From positions 1,302,001-1,366,000 of the forward strand of contig NZ_CP099391.1 in NCBI RefSeq assembly GCF_023913515.1: a stretch of 64,000 nucleotides of DNA. Reading direction: 5' to 3'. The notes under the pieces were generated by a model. That model made no database searches and was not told the origin of the DNA. It saw only the letters and a program-made list of their open reading frames with translations. Positions within the stretch are counted from its first letter, which is position 1; each line of letters starts with the position of its first letter. The translations under genes and the position numbers were made by a program. Below, piece by piece: positions 51,743-61,009 of this stretch. Source of the DNA: Natronococcus sp. CG52 (GTDB lineage: Archaea; Halobacteriota; Halobacteria; Halobacteriales; Natrialbaceae).

Positions 51743-53329
51743 TTACTCGGTCGGTTCGTCCGCGTCGCCCCGTCGACGGAGCCACTCGAGGCCGAGCGCC
51801 CCGCCGACGATTCCGGCGCCGGTGGTGAACCCGGGCATTCCGTCGTCAGTATCGGTGTCGTCTTCGGAGTCCGACGTCTCGTTCCCCGTTTCGTCTCCGT
51901 TCCCGGTTTCTCCGTCGTCTTCGTCGTCGACGGCTCCGCTCTCATCGCCATCGCCGTCATCGTCGTCTTCACCGGAGCCGCCATCCTCGTCGATCAGGTC
52001 GCCATCGTCTTGCTCGTCCGGACAGTCGGATTCGGTGTCTTCCGGACAATCGGACTCGGTCTCGTCCGTCTCGTCGTCTTCGCCGTCGGTCTCGTCCGGG
52101 CCCTCGTCTCCGTCTTCACCCTCGGTCTCGTCGTCCTCGTCCTCCTCGTGTTCTTCGCCGTCTTCCTCCTCGTCGTCTTCGGCTCGAAGGGCCAGCAACT
52201 CTCCGTCGCGGCTGACGTAAACGGTGTTCTCGTCGGCGGCGATCGACATCCCGGCGGCCGTCCAGTCGCGATCGTCGAAGGTGTATCGCCACGCCTCTTC
52301 ACCCGTCTCGAGGTCGTGGGCCATTAACCGATCTTCGTCCTCCGCTTCCTCGGGCCGATCGGCCGGATCCGGTCCGTACGCAGTGATGACCGTGTCTCCG
52401 ACGAGTGCCGGCATGCTGTGGTCGGAATCGAGGCTCCACGCGTGCGCTCCGCTATCGGAGAGATCGTGCACCGAGAGGCTGCCGTTTCTCCCGTTAGCGA
52501 AGTACGCGTCATCGATGATGGCGTGAGTGAGCGTGATGGAGGTACTGCCGACTACCTCCCGGGAGGACATGTCGAAGAGAGACGTGGCGTCGTACCCGGG
52601 AAAGATGGCAACGTGGCCCGAACCCGCAGTAACCTCCGTTACCGACTCGTCGTGCTGCACCGTTACCTCCGTCTCGCCCGTCGTCGGATCGAGCCCGGCG
52701 AACACTCCTCCATCAGCCCCGACGGAAGAATCGAACGCGTAGACGGTCTCCTCGGAGACGTCGCCTATCAGCAACTCGTCGGCCGTTCTCTCCCCGTCGT
52801 CGGTCTCCACCGTAACGCTCTCGCGCTCCCACCGGATCGAACCGTCGTCAGCGTCGAGCGCGTAGACGGTGTAGTCACTCGACGTATAGACCATGCCGTG
52901 ACCGACAGCGATCGTTTGGCTGCTGATCTCGCTCTCCCAGCGGACCTCACCGGTCTCGGCGTCGATCGCTTGGATCGGATCGCCGGCCACGTAAACGGTG
53001 TCGTCGTCGACAGCGGGCGTTCTTTCGGCCCCGATATCTCCCGTTTCCCACTCTTGGGAGCCGCCTTCGGCGTCGAGCGCGTACACGCTTCCCCCGGTCT
53101 GGGTATAGATACGGCCGTCAACGACCACGGTCGAATCGATGTCGTACGGCCCGTCGTACCGCCAGGCGACCTCGGTGGGACGCTCGACGTCCGAGGGTTC
53201 ATCTCCACCCCCACTGCCGTCGTCCTCTCCGTGTTCGTCTGCGGCCGTCGAACCGATCGACGCGAGTCCGACGCCCGTCGAAAGCGCTGCACCAGTCGCG
53301 AGTATCGAACGGCGATGCCAACGTGGCAT
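51743..53329 (-). CDS. Exported PQQ-like beta-propeller protein with PGF-CTERM tail
   Basis: A 528-residue surface protein. It carries a Tat signal (WHRRSILATGAALSTG then a hydrophobic core), six or seven PQQ/WD-like propeller blades with repeated YALDAEGG and YALDADDGSIRWERE units, a very acidic linker (about residues 370-480), and a PGF-CTERM tail (PGFTTGAGIVGGALGLEWLR then Arg-rich end). In haloarchaea that tail is cut and lipid-anchored by archaeosortase A. Tat export plus archaeosortase anchoring puts the propeller outside the membrane. ATG 53329 is used; a TATA-like box lies about 27 nt upstream. Confidence 0.84.
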   Translation of the reverse strand: MPRWHRRSILATGAALSTGVGLASIGSTAADEHGEDDGSGGGDEPSDVERPTEVAWRYDGPYDIDSTVVVDGRIYTQTGGSVYALDAEGGSQEWETGDIGAERTPAVDDDTVYVAGDPIQAIDAETGEVRWESEISSQTIAVGHGMVYTSSDYTVYALDADDGSIRWERESVTVETDDGERTADELLIGDVSEETVYAFDSSVGADGGVFAGLDPTTGETEVTVQHDESVTEVTAGSGHVAIFPGYDATSLFDMSSREVVGSTSITLTHAIIDDAYFANGRNGSLSVHDLSDSGAHAWSLDSDHSMPALVGDTVITAYGPDPADRPEEAEDEDRLMAHDLETGEEAWRYTFDDRDWTAAGMSIAADENTVYVSRDGELLALRAEDDEEEDGEEHEEDEDDETEGEDGDEGPDETDGEDDETDETESDCPEDTESDCPDEQDDGDLIDEDGGSGEDDDDGDGDESGAVDDEDDGETGNGDETGNETSDSEDDTDTDDGMPGFTTGAGIVGGALGLEWLRRRGDADEPTE

Positions 53330-53350
53330 ACCGGTCACAACCCTAACTGG

Positions 53351-53363
53351 TTCTATTATTATC
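53351..53363 (-). promoter_or_regulatory. TATA-like box for the PQQ-propeller gene
   Basis: Minus-strand aataataga is centred about 27 nt before the ATG at 53329, consistent with a leaderless transcript. Confidence 0.5.
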
Positions 53364-53540
53364 TGGTTATTATCCGTACGTATCCGATCCACAACTATTT
53401 ACCAACGACGAGAAAACGATGGATACTCGCGAAACGATGGGGTTTCGGGTAGTTGTTTTACAGACTCAACACAGGTAACGAATAGATCAGTTCGAGCGTT
53501 CACTCGGAACCAAGTCTCAAAACCGCGCGACGAGCTACCG

Positions 53541-54719
53541 TTACGGCTCGACCAGTTCGGCGTTCTTCGCGGCCTCCTCTGCCCGCTCGAGCAGGTCGTC
53601 GGGTTCGACCGCGAGCAGCGGCTCGAGTCGGGCGTTGGTCTCCGCGCGGTCGGGCGCCACGCGGTTGCAGCCGGCGTCGATCGTCGAGTCGGTGAACGTG
53701 CCGATCTCGCGGGCCTCGGCGACGATCTCGTGTTTGTCCCGGGTGAGCAGCGGCCGGTGGATCGGCAGGCGGGTGACGCGGCTCGTGACGCCGAGGTTCT
53801 GGAGAGTCTGGCTCGACTTCTGGCCGACGGCCTCGCCCGTGACGATGCCGTGGGCGTCGACGCGGTCGGCGAGGACCTCGGCGGCCCGGTAGAAAAAGCG
53901 GCGCATCGAGAGCATTCGGCCCTCTTCCATCGTCTCGACGAGCACGGAGAGCGTCTCGCCGCCGGGGATCTTGTAGACCTGCATGTCGAAGTTCGGGGCG
54001 TACTGCGAGAGCACGCGGACGGTCTCCATCGCGCGCGCCTCGTGGTCGATCCCGCCGAACGGCCCGAGATCGACGTAGACCGGCACGACCGGGCTGCCGC
54101 GTTTCATCATCTCGTAGGCGGCGACCGGCGAGTCGATCCCGCCGCTGATCAGCGCGATCACGGGCTCCTGCGCGCCGAGCGGGAGGCCGCCCGGCCCGGA
54201 GCGCTTCTCGAGGTAGATAAACGAGGCTTCCTCCCGGACCTCGATACCGAACGTGATATCGGGATCGTCGAGGTCGACTTCGGGCTCGAACTCGTCCTCG
54301 ACGGCCTCCCAGATGGCCGTCCCGCCCTCGCGAGCGAGGTCCTCGCTCCCGTAGGGAAGGCTCTTGTCCGCCCGTCGGGCGTCGACGGCGAAGGTGCCGC
54401 CGTCGTAGCGGGTGCGGGCCGTCTCCACGAGGGCCTCGAGGATCGCTTCCATCTCGGTGCCGACGGTGAGACACGGGCTCGCGGAGACGACGCCGAAGGC
54501 GTCGGCTGCGGCCGCTGTCGCGTCCTCGACCGCTTCCTCGCTCGTGTGGATCAGCGGCCGGTTCCACCGGCGCTCGACCTCGCCGGGGATCGACCGGTCC
54601 GCGAGGAGGGCTTCGAGGTTCTCGGCGAGGAGTCCCTCCATGTACCGCTTGACGGTGTTGCTCTTGGTGTTGACGTCACCGTGACGGAGGAGGACGGTGT
54701 CGGCTCCCGGCGGGTGCAT
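53541..54719 (-). CDS. thiI: tRNA 4-thiouridine synthase ThiI
   Basis: A 392-residue ThiI without a rhodanese domain, as in archaea. The N-terminal THUMP and ferredoxin-like part (residues 1-150) contains VLLRHGDVNTKSNTVKRYME, and the PP-loop catalytic part has LISGGIDSPVAAYEMMKRGS (about 190-210) with the nucleotide-binding SGGxDS-type loop. Cys in STIDAGCNRVAPD may carry the persulfide. It makes the s4U8 modification of tRNA and may feed thiamine synthesis. A TATA-like box (54740-54751) lies 26 nt before the ATG. Confidence 0.93.
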   Translation of the reverse strand: MHPPGADTVLLRHGDVNTKSNTVKRYMEGLLAENLEALLADRSIPGEVERRWNRPLIHTSEEAVEDATAAAADAFGVVSASPCLTVGTEMEAILEALVETARTRYDGGTFAVDARRADKSLPYGSEDLAREGGTAIWEAVEDEFEPEVDLDDPDITFGIEVREEASFIYLEKRSGPGGLPLGAQEPVIALISGGIDSPVAAYEMMKRGSPVVPVYVDLGPFGGIDHEARAMETVRVLSQYAPNFDMQVYKIPGGETLSVLVETMEEGRMLSMRRFFYRAAEVLADRVDAHGIVTGEAVGQKSSQTLQNLGVTSRVTRLPIHRPLLTRDKHEIVAEAREIGTFTDSTIDAGCNRVAPDRAETNARLEPLLAVEPDDLLERAEEAAKNAELVEP

Positions 54720-54739
54720 ACATCGGTATAGCCAACCGC

Positions 54740-54751
54740 GGCTATAAGGGG
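54740..54751 (-). promoter_or_regulatory. TATA box for thiI
   Basis: On the minus strand ccccttatagcc is centred 26 nt before the ATG at 54719, giving a leaderless spacing. Confidence 0.55.
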
Positions 54752-54786
54752 GTTACGAGGCAGGGACGGCGCGGTTCCGGCGAGGC

Positions 54787-55677
54787 TCAGCGCCCGGTGA
54801 CCTCGAGCGTCTCCTCGACCGCGGTGCCGACCTCGTCGGCTCTCGCGTCGTCGACCGGGACCAGCGGTGGCCGAACCTCGTCGGTAGAGAGCACGCCGCG
54901 GTGGACGAGTCCCGCCTTGGTCGCCTGGGCGAAGCCGTAGGACGCACACAGCTCGAACAGCGGCGCGATAGCGTCTGCCTGGAGCTCTCGGCCGCGACCG
55001 GTCTCCGCCTCGTCGACCAGCTCCCGGAACGCTCCGGGAACGACGTTCGACAGCGCGTTGATCCCGCCGTCGGCGCCCATCCGTAGCGCCGGAACCACCA
55101 GGGAGTCGTAGCCCATCAGACAGAGGAAGTCGTCGGGTGTCTCCCTGATGACCGACTGGAAGTACGAGAGGTCGCCGCTCGAGTCCTTGATCCCGACGAA
55201 CCCGCCGCGTTCCGCGAGGGCGGCGACCGTCTCGGGTTCGATTCGCCGGCCCGTACACTGGGGAATGTTGTACAGCAGCAGCGGAATCGACGTGGCGTCG
55301 GCCACCGCCTCGAAGAACCGCTGATTTCCCACCGGCGCGTTGGCCGCCGTGAAGTACGGCGGCACCAGCGCGGCGGCATCGGCGCCGACGGAGACGGCGT
55401 TCTCGACGTGAGCGACGGTTTCGTCGACGCTCGTCGCGCCCGCGCAGGCGACGACCGGCCCGTCGGCGTGGTCGACGGACAGTTCGACCACGCGCTGGCG
55501 CTCCTCGGGAGCGAGGCTCGGGAACTCGCCGGTCGTTCCGCAGGCGAAGACTCCGTCGATTCCGCCCTCGTGGAGGTGCTCGAGCAGGTCGACCAGCGCG
55601 GACTCGTCGATCGATCCGTCGTCGAACGGCGTCACGGTCGGGCACGTGATACCGCGGAGCGCGTTCCGGAGATCCAT
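54787..55677 (-). CDS. DapA/NanA-family aldolase
   Basis: A 296-residue TIM-barrel aldolase of the dihydrodipicolinate synthase superfamily. The active-site set is present: FACGTTGEFPSLAPEER (about residues 44-60), the substrate Tyr in LLYNIPQCTGRR (about 137) and the Schiff-base lysine in GFVGIKDSSGDLSYFQ (Lys about 164). It condenses or cleaves a pyruvate-derived aldol. Haloarchaeal homologues act in lysine synthesis or on 2-keto-3-deoxy sugar acids; which applies here cannot be told. It is followed on the same strand by thiI. Confidence 0.87.
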   Translation of the reverse strand: MDLRNALRGITCPTVTPFDDGSIDESALVDLLEHLHEGGIDGVFACGTTGEFPSLAPEERQRVVELSVDHADGPVVACAGATSVDETVAHVENAVSVGADAAALVPPYFTAANAPVGNQRFFEAVADATSIPLLLYNIPQCTGRRIEPETVAALAERGGFVGIKDSSGDLSYFQSVIRETPDDFLCLMGYDSLVVPALRMGADGGINALSNVVPGAFRELVDEAETGRGRELQADAIAPLFELCASYGFAQATKAGLVHRGVLSTDEVRPPLVPVDDARADEVGTAVEETLEVTGR

Positions 55678-55761
55678 GGTTGAGACACCGTCTCTCGAGG
55701 CAAAGCCGTTATCATCGCGGCGATACAGCGGCGGTTCCGAAGGACGGACGTCGACGGTCGG

Positions 55762-57042
55762 CTAGATGGCCGACTCCTCGACGGTCGGACTCAGACTCCC
55801 GGTGTGGGAGTAGACGCCGATGACCAGGACCACGCCGGCCAGCAGCGGGATGATCGCACTGATTGCGTACATCGTCTGGAAGCCGACCGCATCGGCGAAC
55901 GGCAGCGCGACCAGGGGACCGAGTCCGCCGCCGACGTCGCCGAGGACGTTGTTCGTTCCCATCGCTCGCCCCATTCGCTCCTCTACCGTGAGATCGGCGA
56001 GCAACGCGGTCAGCGGGCCGCCGACGCCGCCCTGGCCCGCCCCGATCAGCGCGCAGGCGAGCACGACGTACCAGAACGACGGCGCCACCGTGAGGACGGC
56101 GAAACCGGCGCAGGCCGTCACCAGGAAGAGGACGAGAACGGGGACGCGGGCGCCGAACGAGTCGCTCAACACGCCGCCCGAGATCGTGAAGATCGAACCC
56201 GCGAGAACGGAGACCGCCATCAGTACGCCCGAGGTCCCCTGCTCTCCGTACTCGATCCCGTAGCCGAACGCGGTCGTCGAGATCGTGAGCGTCTCGGCCT
56301 GTAAGTACAGCACCAGCGTCGAGAACAGCACGCCGATGTACGCGAAGTAGAGCCCGAAGTTGACCAGTCCCACGGTGAGCGCGGGCAGCGTTAGCTCGAG
56401 GTCCCACGGTTTGACCGAGGAGTCCGAGCCGTCGACGTGGGTTTCGGGAACGACGAAGTAGGCGATGATGCTCGCGAGACCGGCGAACGCGGCGGCGAGA
56501 ACGAACGCCTCGACGTTCCCGTACGTCTCGCTGACGAGTCCGCCGAGCACGAGTCCCGCGGGGAAGCCGAACGTGATCCCCGCCCGGACGATCCCCATGC
56601 TCGTGCCGCGCGAACTGGAGTCGCTGACGTCGGCCGTGATCGTGTACGCGGTCGCGAACACGAGCGCGCTACCGAGGCCCCACATGATTCGGGCGAGGAC
56701 GAACCACGCCTCGGGGACGTCCGGCAGGAACCCCATCGACGGACGGGATGCGATCAGCGCGATCACGTAGCCGAACGTCGCGACGCCCTCGATCGCCAGT
56801 CCGGCGATGAACGGCTTCCGGGTTCCGATCCGGTCGACGAGAACCCCGGCGGGCGCGTTTGCGACCAGCCGAGTCCACCGATTCGCTGCGAGGATGACGC
56901 CGACCATGAACGCCGAGATGCCGAGCACCTCTCCAAGGTTCGGCAGTATCGGGAAGATGACGCCGCCGCCGAAGCCGACGAAGAAGGTACTCGCGACGAC
57001 GGCGAAGACGACGCTTCGTGGGCGGGGACTCGAGTCGGACAC
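55762..57042 (-). CDS. MFS transporter
   Basis: A 426-residue major facilitator with about 12 membrane segments. The first cytosolic loop motif is LVDRIGTRKPFIAG after segment 2, and the mirrored SDSFGARVPVL lies after segment 8, both standard MFS gates; GLGSALVFATAYTITADVSD includes the segment 4 motif. The substrate is unknown; drug or metabolite export is the default. The start is GTG 57042. It is not obviously in an operon with its neighbours. Confidence 0.82.
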   Translation of the reverse strand: MSDSSPRPRSVVFAVVASTFFVGFGGGVIFPILPNLGEVLGISAFMVGVILAANRWTRLVANAPAGVLVDRIGTRKPFIAGLAIEGVATFGYVIALIASRPSMGFLPDVPEAWFVLARIMWGLGSALVFATAYTITADVSDSSSRGTSMGIVRAGITFGFPAGLVLGGLVSETYGNVEAFVLAAAFAGLASIIAYFVVPETHVDGSDSSVKPWDLELTLPALTVGLVNFGLYFAYIGVLFSTLVLYLQAETLTISTTAFGYGIEYGEQGTSGVLMAVSVLAGSIFTISGGVLSDSFGARVPVLVLFLVTACAGFAVLTVAPSFWYVVLACALIGAGQGGVGGPLTALLADLTVEERMGRAMGTNNVLGDVGGGLGPLVALPFADAVGFQTMYAISAIIPLLAGVVLVIGVYSHTGSLSPTVEESAI

Positions 57043-57416
57043 GTCGATCGTACCTACTGTTTCGAATCGTAACAGCTAGGGGACGGTAGCCCGCCGGGGG
57101 AATTGATTCTATCGAAAGCGGAACCGATTGCTCTTGCGGACCACGACCGGTATCGACGGTAGAGTCGCCACCTGGGCGAGTTATCGGCTGAACGCGGACC
57201 GGTTGGTTTCGGACGGAAGCGGCGGTCCGCTGGTCGCGGGTCGTCTCTCGAGTCACGGTCACCTCACTTCCCCCGAGAGTTCGGTCGGTACGGAGCCGCC
57301 GACCGCCCTCCAATAAAAGAACGCGCCCCCGGTGCGCACGCTCCGATACCGGTCGGCGAGAAGCGAAGATCGAGGTCGAAGCTGGTATCCGGGACGGAAC
57401 GGACTGCCTCGAGCGC
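57043..57416. other. Spacer between the MFS and metK genes
   Basis: About 370 bp. No gene, tRNA or clear palindrome was supported. Both flanking genes are on the minus strand, so this is the 3' side of metK and the promoter side of the MFS gene. No strong TATA-like word stands out near 57065-57075. Confidence 0.45.
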
Positions 57417-58661
57417 TCAGAAGGTCGTGAGTTCGCCGTCGATGACCTGGCGGGTGATCTCGGTGACGTTGCCGAGTTCCTCGTCGACGATGGCCTCGAC
57501 GTCGGCTTCGACGTCCTCGAGCGAGACGTCCTCGGCGGTGACGACGTGGACGTCGGCGACGTGTGGCTCGTCGATCGGGCGGCCGATCTGGGAGAGCAGG
57601 CGGACGCGCAGGTCGCGGATGCCGTCGACGTCGGCGACGACCTCCTCGGCGATCGACGTCGAGAGCAGGTTGTAGATCTTTCCGATGTGGTTGACGGGGT
57701 TCTTCCCGCTCGTCGCTTCCATCGACATCGACCGATTGGGCGTGATGAGGCCGTTCGCGCGGTTTCCGCGGCCGACGGAGCCGTCATCGCCCTGCTCGGC
57801 GGAGGTGCCGGTGACCGTGAGGTAGATCGAGCCCTCCTCGTAGTCGTCGGCCGTGTTGACGTAGACGTTGACGTCGCGGTCGGTGTGTTCGTTCGCGACG
57901 GAGGTGACGAACTCCCTGACGTCCTCGACGGCGTCGGCGTACTCGTCGAGGTCGGCGACGTACTCGTCGACCATCGCCGCCGCGACGGTGACGTCGATCT
58001 GGTCACCCTCGCGCTTGCCCATGATCTTCACGTCGGGGCCGAGTTCCGGGTTGGTCGCGGCGTACTCGCCGTTCAGTCGTCGCTCGGCCTCGAGGACGAT
58101 CTGCTCGGTCTCGGTCAGCGGCGCGTGGCCGACGCCAAAGCTCGTGTCGTTGGCCATCGGGACGCCCACCGGACTGGAGGGCTCGTCATCGTCCGCCGGA
58201 TTCGACTTCTCGTCCTCGCCAAAGACCTCCTGAAGGTCGCCGCTACCCTCCCCGAGTTTGACGTCGACGATGATGTCCTCGCCGTACTCGAGCTGGGGGA
58301 TCGTCTCCTCCAGGTACTCGCGGGCGGCTCGCAGCGCGATCGTCTCCGTCGGAATCGTCTGCCCCTCGTACCGTTTGGTCGCGCGGCCGACGATCAGCAG
58401 ATAGATCGGATCGACGACCTCGCCGCCGCCGAACGCGGGTGCCGCTTCTCCCGCGACGAGCTGGGTCTCGTCGGTGTTGAAGTGCAGTACCTCACCGACG
58501 CGGTCGATGTACTCGCGTGCGAGCGCGCCGGCGACGCTCTCGGCGACGCCGTCGCAGATCGAGTCCGGATGACCGATCCCCTTTCGTTCGACGATTTCGA
58601 CCTCCTGATCCTCGACTGCCTGGCGGTCGATCGGTTCGACCCGGATATTCCGTTCGCTCAT
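57417..58661 (-). CDS. mat: Archaeal S-adenosylmethionine synthetase
   Basis: A 414-residue archaeal-type methionine adenosyltransferase, which makes S-adenosylmethionine from methionine and ATP. The family differs from bacterial MetK; recognisable parts are [20 protein letters not shown] (about residues 22-41), the ATP-binding [13 protein letters not shown] and the C-terminal [20 protein letters not shown]. The length matches the archaeal form (about 400). A TATA-like box (about 58684-58693) lies 27 nt before the ATG, giving a leaderless message. Confidence 0.95.
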   Translation of the reverse strand: MSERNIRVEPIDRQAVEDQEVEIVERKGIGHPDSICDGVAESVAGALAREYIDRVGEVLHFNTDETQLVAGEAAPAFGGGEVVDPIYLLIVGRATKRYEGQTIPTETIALRAAREYLEETIPQLEYGEDIIVDVKLGEGSGDLQEVFGEDEKSNPADDDEPSSPVGVPMANDTSFGVGHAPLTETEQIVLEAERRLNGEYAATNPELGPDVKIMGKREGDQIDVTVAAAMVDEYVADLDEYADAVEDVREFVTSVANEHTDRDVNVYVNTADDYEEGSIYLTVTGTSAEQGDDGSVGRGNRANGLITPNRSMSMEATSGKNPVNHIGKIYNLLSTSIAEEVVADVDGIRDLRVRLLSQIGRPIDEPHVADVHVVTAEDVSLEDVEADVEAIVDEELGNVTEITRQVIDGELTTF

Positions 58662-58683
58662 TATCGGGGATAGATGGTTCGAG

Positions 58684-58693
58684 GTTCTATAAC
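58684..58693 (-). promoter_or_regulatory. TATA-like box for the S-adenosylmethionine synthetase gene
   Basis: Minus-strand gttatagaac is centred about 27 nt before the ATG at 58661. Confidence 0.55.
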
Positions 58694-58908
58694 TTCCGGA
58701 AACAAATCTGGACAGAAAATACCCCGTGGTAATCGAATCTCACGGCCTGTTCGAAATCCGGACCTTCCCGACGGCACTCCGCGGACGGACGCGACGGCTC
58801 GCTCTAACCGTAACGCTCGAACCGAAGCGGCGATGACGCGTCCCGGAGAGTGTGCCTACTTTCCTGAAACTCCGCGTCGAGACACCGCTCAGCGCGCCGA
58901 CGTCGAGA

Positions 58909-59463
58909 TCAGCCGTTCGATCGGGACTCGAGCAGTAGCCCGAGATACGACGTTCGAAGTTGATCGTCCGGATCGAGCCCGAGCCGTTCGAGCACCTCGT
59001 ACGCACCCTCGCGCGCCGACTCGAGGTCGGCTTCGCCTTCGACCTCGGTCTCGACCTCGACGTACTCGCCGACGCCGTCGACCGAATCGAGCGTGACCGT
59101 GTACCCCTCGAGCGCGAACCGCTCGCGATTCTTGCGGACCGTCGCGGCGGCGTCGAAGCCGAGTTTCGTCAGGATAGCGTCGATTTTCTCGTCGCTCCCG
59201 ACTGCGGTTTCGATCTCCTCTCGCGTCTTCGATTCGTCGTCGACGAGCGGTCCCTTGTAGGTGAGACGCGTCACCTCGTCCCCGCTCTCGGGGCGCTCGG
59301 ACCGGATACGGAGCGCCTCGTCGGTCTCCGGAAACGACCGGTGTGGCGCGTCGTAGTAGGTGTCGGCCTGGACGACGGCGTCCGCGGGCGTCGCCTCGAG
59401 TTCGTCCAGCCGATTGCGGACGCGCTCGAGATCGGCGGGTACCTTGATCTCGACCTCGTACAT
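58909..59463 (-). CDS. CYTH-domain protein (class IV adenylate cyclase-like)
   Basis: A 184-residue CYTH protein. The family's N-terminal ExExK is present as YEVEIKVPAD (residues 2-11), followed by the DTYYDAP beta-hairpin, LRIRSERP, and RLTYKGPLVDDESKTREEIE, and the long C-terminal EYVEVETEVEGEADLE. These charged residues line a tunnel that binds triphosphates and metals. Related enzymes are adenylate cyclases or triphosphatases; which activity occurs here is not predictable. It faces the FKBP gene across about 90 bp. Confidence 0.85.
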   Translation of the reverse strand: MYEVEIKVPADLERVRNRLDELEATPADAVVQADTYYDAPHRSFPETDEALRIRSERPESGDEVTRLTYKGPLVDDESKTREEIETAVGSDEKIDAILTKLGFDAAATVRKNRERFALEGYTVTLDSVDGVGEYVEVETEVEGEADLESAREGAYEVLERLGLDPDDQLRTSYLGLLLESRSNG

Positions 59464-59551
59464 ACGGTCCGGAACGGCGACCGCTCGTAAGTATCGGTCG
59501 CTCTCGGGAGAAAACGTCGTCCTTAAATGTAGACGGGGGGACGTACAACGT

Positions 59552-60517
59552 ATGACCGAGGAAGAGGAGGCCGAACTCGAAGAGCAGGCCGATGACGTCG
59601 ACGAGAACGCAGACGACGCCGCCGAAGCCGAAGGGCTTCAGGCCGGCGACTTCATAACGCTCGCCTACACGGCGTACACCGTCGAAGATGATCAGTTGGT
59701 CGACACGACCGACCCCGACGTTGCCGAGGAGGAAGGGGTCGACGACCAGGCGGAGGAGTTCGAGCCGCGCACGCTCGTGCTCGGCGAGGGTCACATCTTC
59801 GACGAGGTCGAAGAAGAGATCATCGGCAGCGAGGTCGGCGACTCCGGCACAGTGACGATTTCCGCCGAGAACGCCTTCGGCGAGTACGATCCCGACGACG
59901 TACAGACCGTCAGCGCCGAGAAGATCGACGAGGACGACCGGTACCCCGGCGCGAACGTCCAGATCGACGGCAAACAGGGCTACATCAGCACGATCGTCGG
60001 CGGTCGCGCTCGCGTCGACTTCAACCACCCGCTGGCCGGCGACGACGTCGAGTACGAGTACGAGATCGTCGACGAAGTCGACGACGTCGAACAGCAGGCC
60101 GCCGGCCTGTTCGAGATGTACCTCGGCATGGAGCCGGATCTCTGGATCGAGACCGACGAGGTCGAGGAAGAGGTCCCCGTCGAATCCGACGAGGATGAGG
60201 ACGAGGACGCCGAACCGGAGTTCGAGACCGAGATCGTCGAGAAGGAGACGCTCTACCTCGAGGCCACGCCCCAGATGACGATGAACCAGCAGTGGATGAT
60301 GGGCAAACAGCAGATCGGTCAGGACGTCATCGACAAACTCGGCGTCGACCGCGTCATCGTCCAGGAGATCATCGACGGCATGGGCGGCATGGGCATGCCC
60401 GGTATGATGGGCGGTATGGGCGGCGCAGGCGGCGAGGCCGACATCGAAGAGGCCCTCGAGGACGCCGACGTCGACGCCGACGAGATCGTCGAAGAGCTCG
60501 AAGGCGCCGAAGAGTAA
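59552..60517 (+). CDS. FKBP-type peptidyl-prolyl isomerase, SlyD-like
   Basis: A 321-residue acidic protein of the archaeal FKBP family. The FKBP domain (about residues 30-170) shows the FITLAYTAYTVEDDQLVDTT strand pair, the insert-in-flap (IF) domain region with AFGEYDPDDVQTVS, and YPGANVQIDGKQGYI. An acidic hinge follows, then a C-terminal helical part with a methionine- and glycine-rich stretch (GMGGMGMPGMMGGMGGAGG), perhaps a metal or membrane interaction site. ATG 59552 is chosen; a TATA-like ccttaaatg (59521-59529) lies 27 nt upstream. Confidence 0.86.
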   Translation: MTEEEEAELEEQADDVDENADDAAEAEGLQAGDFITLAYTAYTVEDDQLVDTTDPDVAEEEGVDDQAEEFEPRTLVLGEGHIFDEVEEEIIGSEVGDSGTVTISAENAFGEYDPDDVQTVSAEKIDEDDRYPGANVQIDGKQGYISTIVGGRARVDFNHPLAGDDVEYEYEIVDEVDDVEQQAAGLFEMYLGMEPDLWIETDEVEEEVPVESDEDEDEDAEPEFETEIVEKETLYLEATPQMTMNQQWMMGKQQIGQDVIDKLGVDRVIVQEIIDGMGGMGMPGMMGGMGGAGGEADIEEALEDADVDADEIVEELEGAEE

Positions 60518-61009
60518 CGACGCAGTTTCTTTCAGTTTTCGCCGTTCGTTCGTCGACCACTGCTCGCTCCGCAGCGCGACCGCCGGCGGGTTTCTCCCGA
60601 CTGGATAAGCCACGACGGGCGGTAATGAAAGGGGCGTTCCGTCTCGAGGAACCCGGACGAAGTCCTCGCGAACGGAGTGAGAGAGGGGGCAGCGAGACGG
60701 TACGCGTCTCGCAGAGCAAACACCGCAGGGAGGGAGTCCTGCGACCGACCGAGGCGCGTGGTTCGAGAGAGCTTGGCTCTCTCGTCACTGAGCGGAGCGA
60801 AGCTCCGCGAGGTCGTCGGGCGGCACTGCCGCCCGACTGCAAGCGATTCCTTCGGAATCGTCCAGTCCAAAAGAGCGCGAAGCGCTCTTTTGAAGATCAC
60901 GAAAATCGAAGATTTTCGAACGACAGCGAATCCCGGGAGTCGAGACGGAACGGGGCTTTCGACACGTTCGTAGCGGAACGGTGCGGGGCCCGTTCGACGA
61001 CGAAACCGA
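60518..61009. other. Convergent spacer holding triloop-hairpin element 2
   Basis: About 490 bp between the stop of the FKBP gene and the stop of the RAD55-like gene. It contains no supported coding frame. Its central 155 bp (60764-60918) are the hairpin array; weaker inverted repeats without the 3-base spacer occur at about 60693-60713 and 60724-60742. The flanks on both sides are ordinary GC-rich sequence. Confidence 0.55.
60764..60918. repeat. Triloop-hairpin element 2
   Basis: Six perfect inverted repeats follow each other in 155 bp, all with a 3-base spacer: 60764-60784 (9 bp, TTG), 60792-60808 (7 bp, GAA), 60815-60836 (10 bp, ACT), 60844-60860 (7 bp, TTC), 60868-60892 (11 bp, GAA) and 60900-60918 (8 bp, GAA). 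The first stem, CGAGAGAGC, is identical to the last stem of element 1 at 16401-16421. Flanking words CGTGGTTCGAGA and TCGAACGACAG also occur in element 1. Confidence 0.82.
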
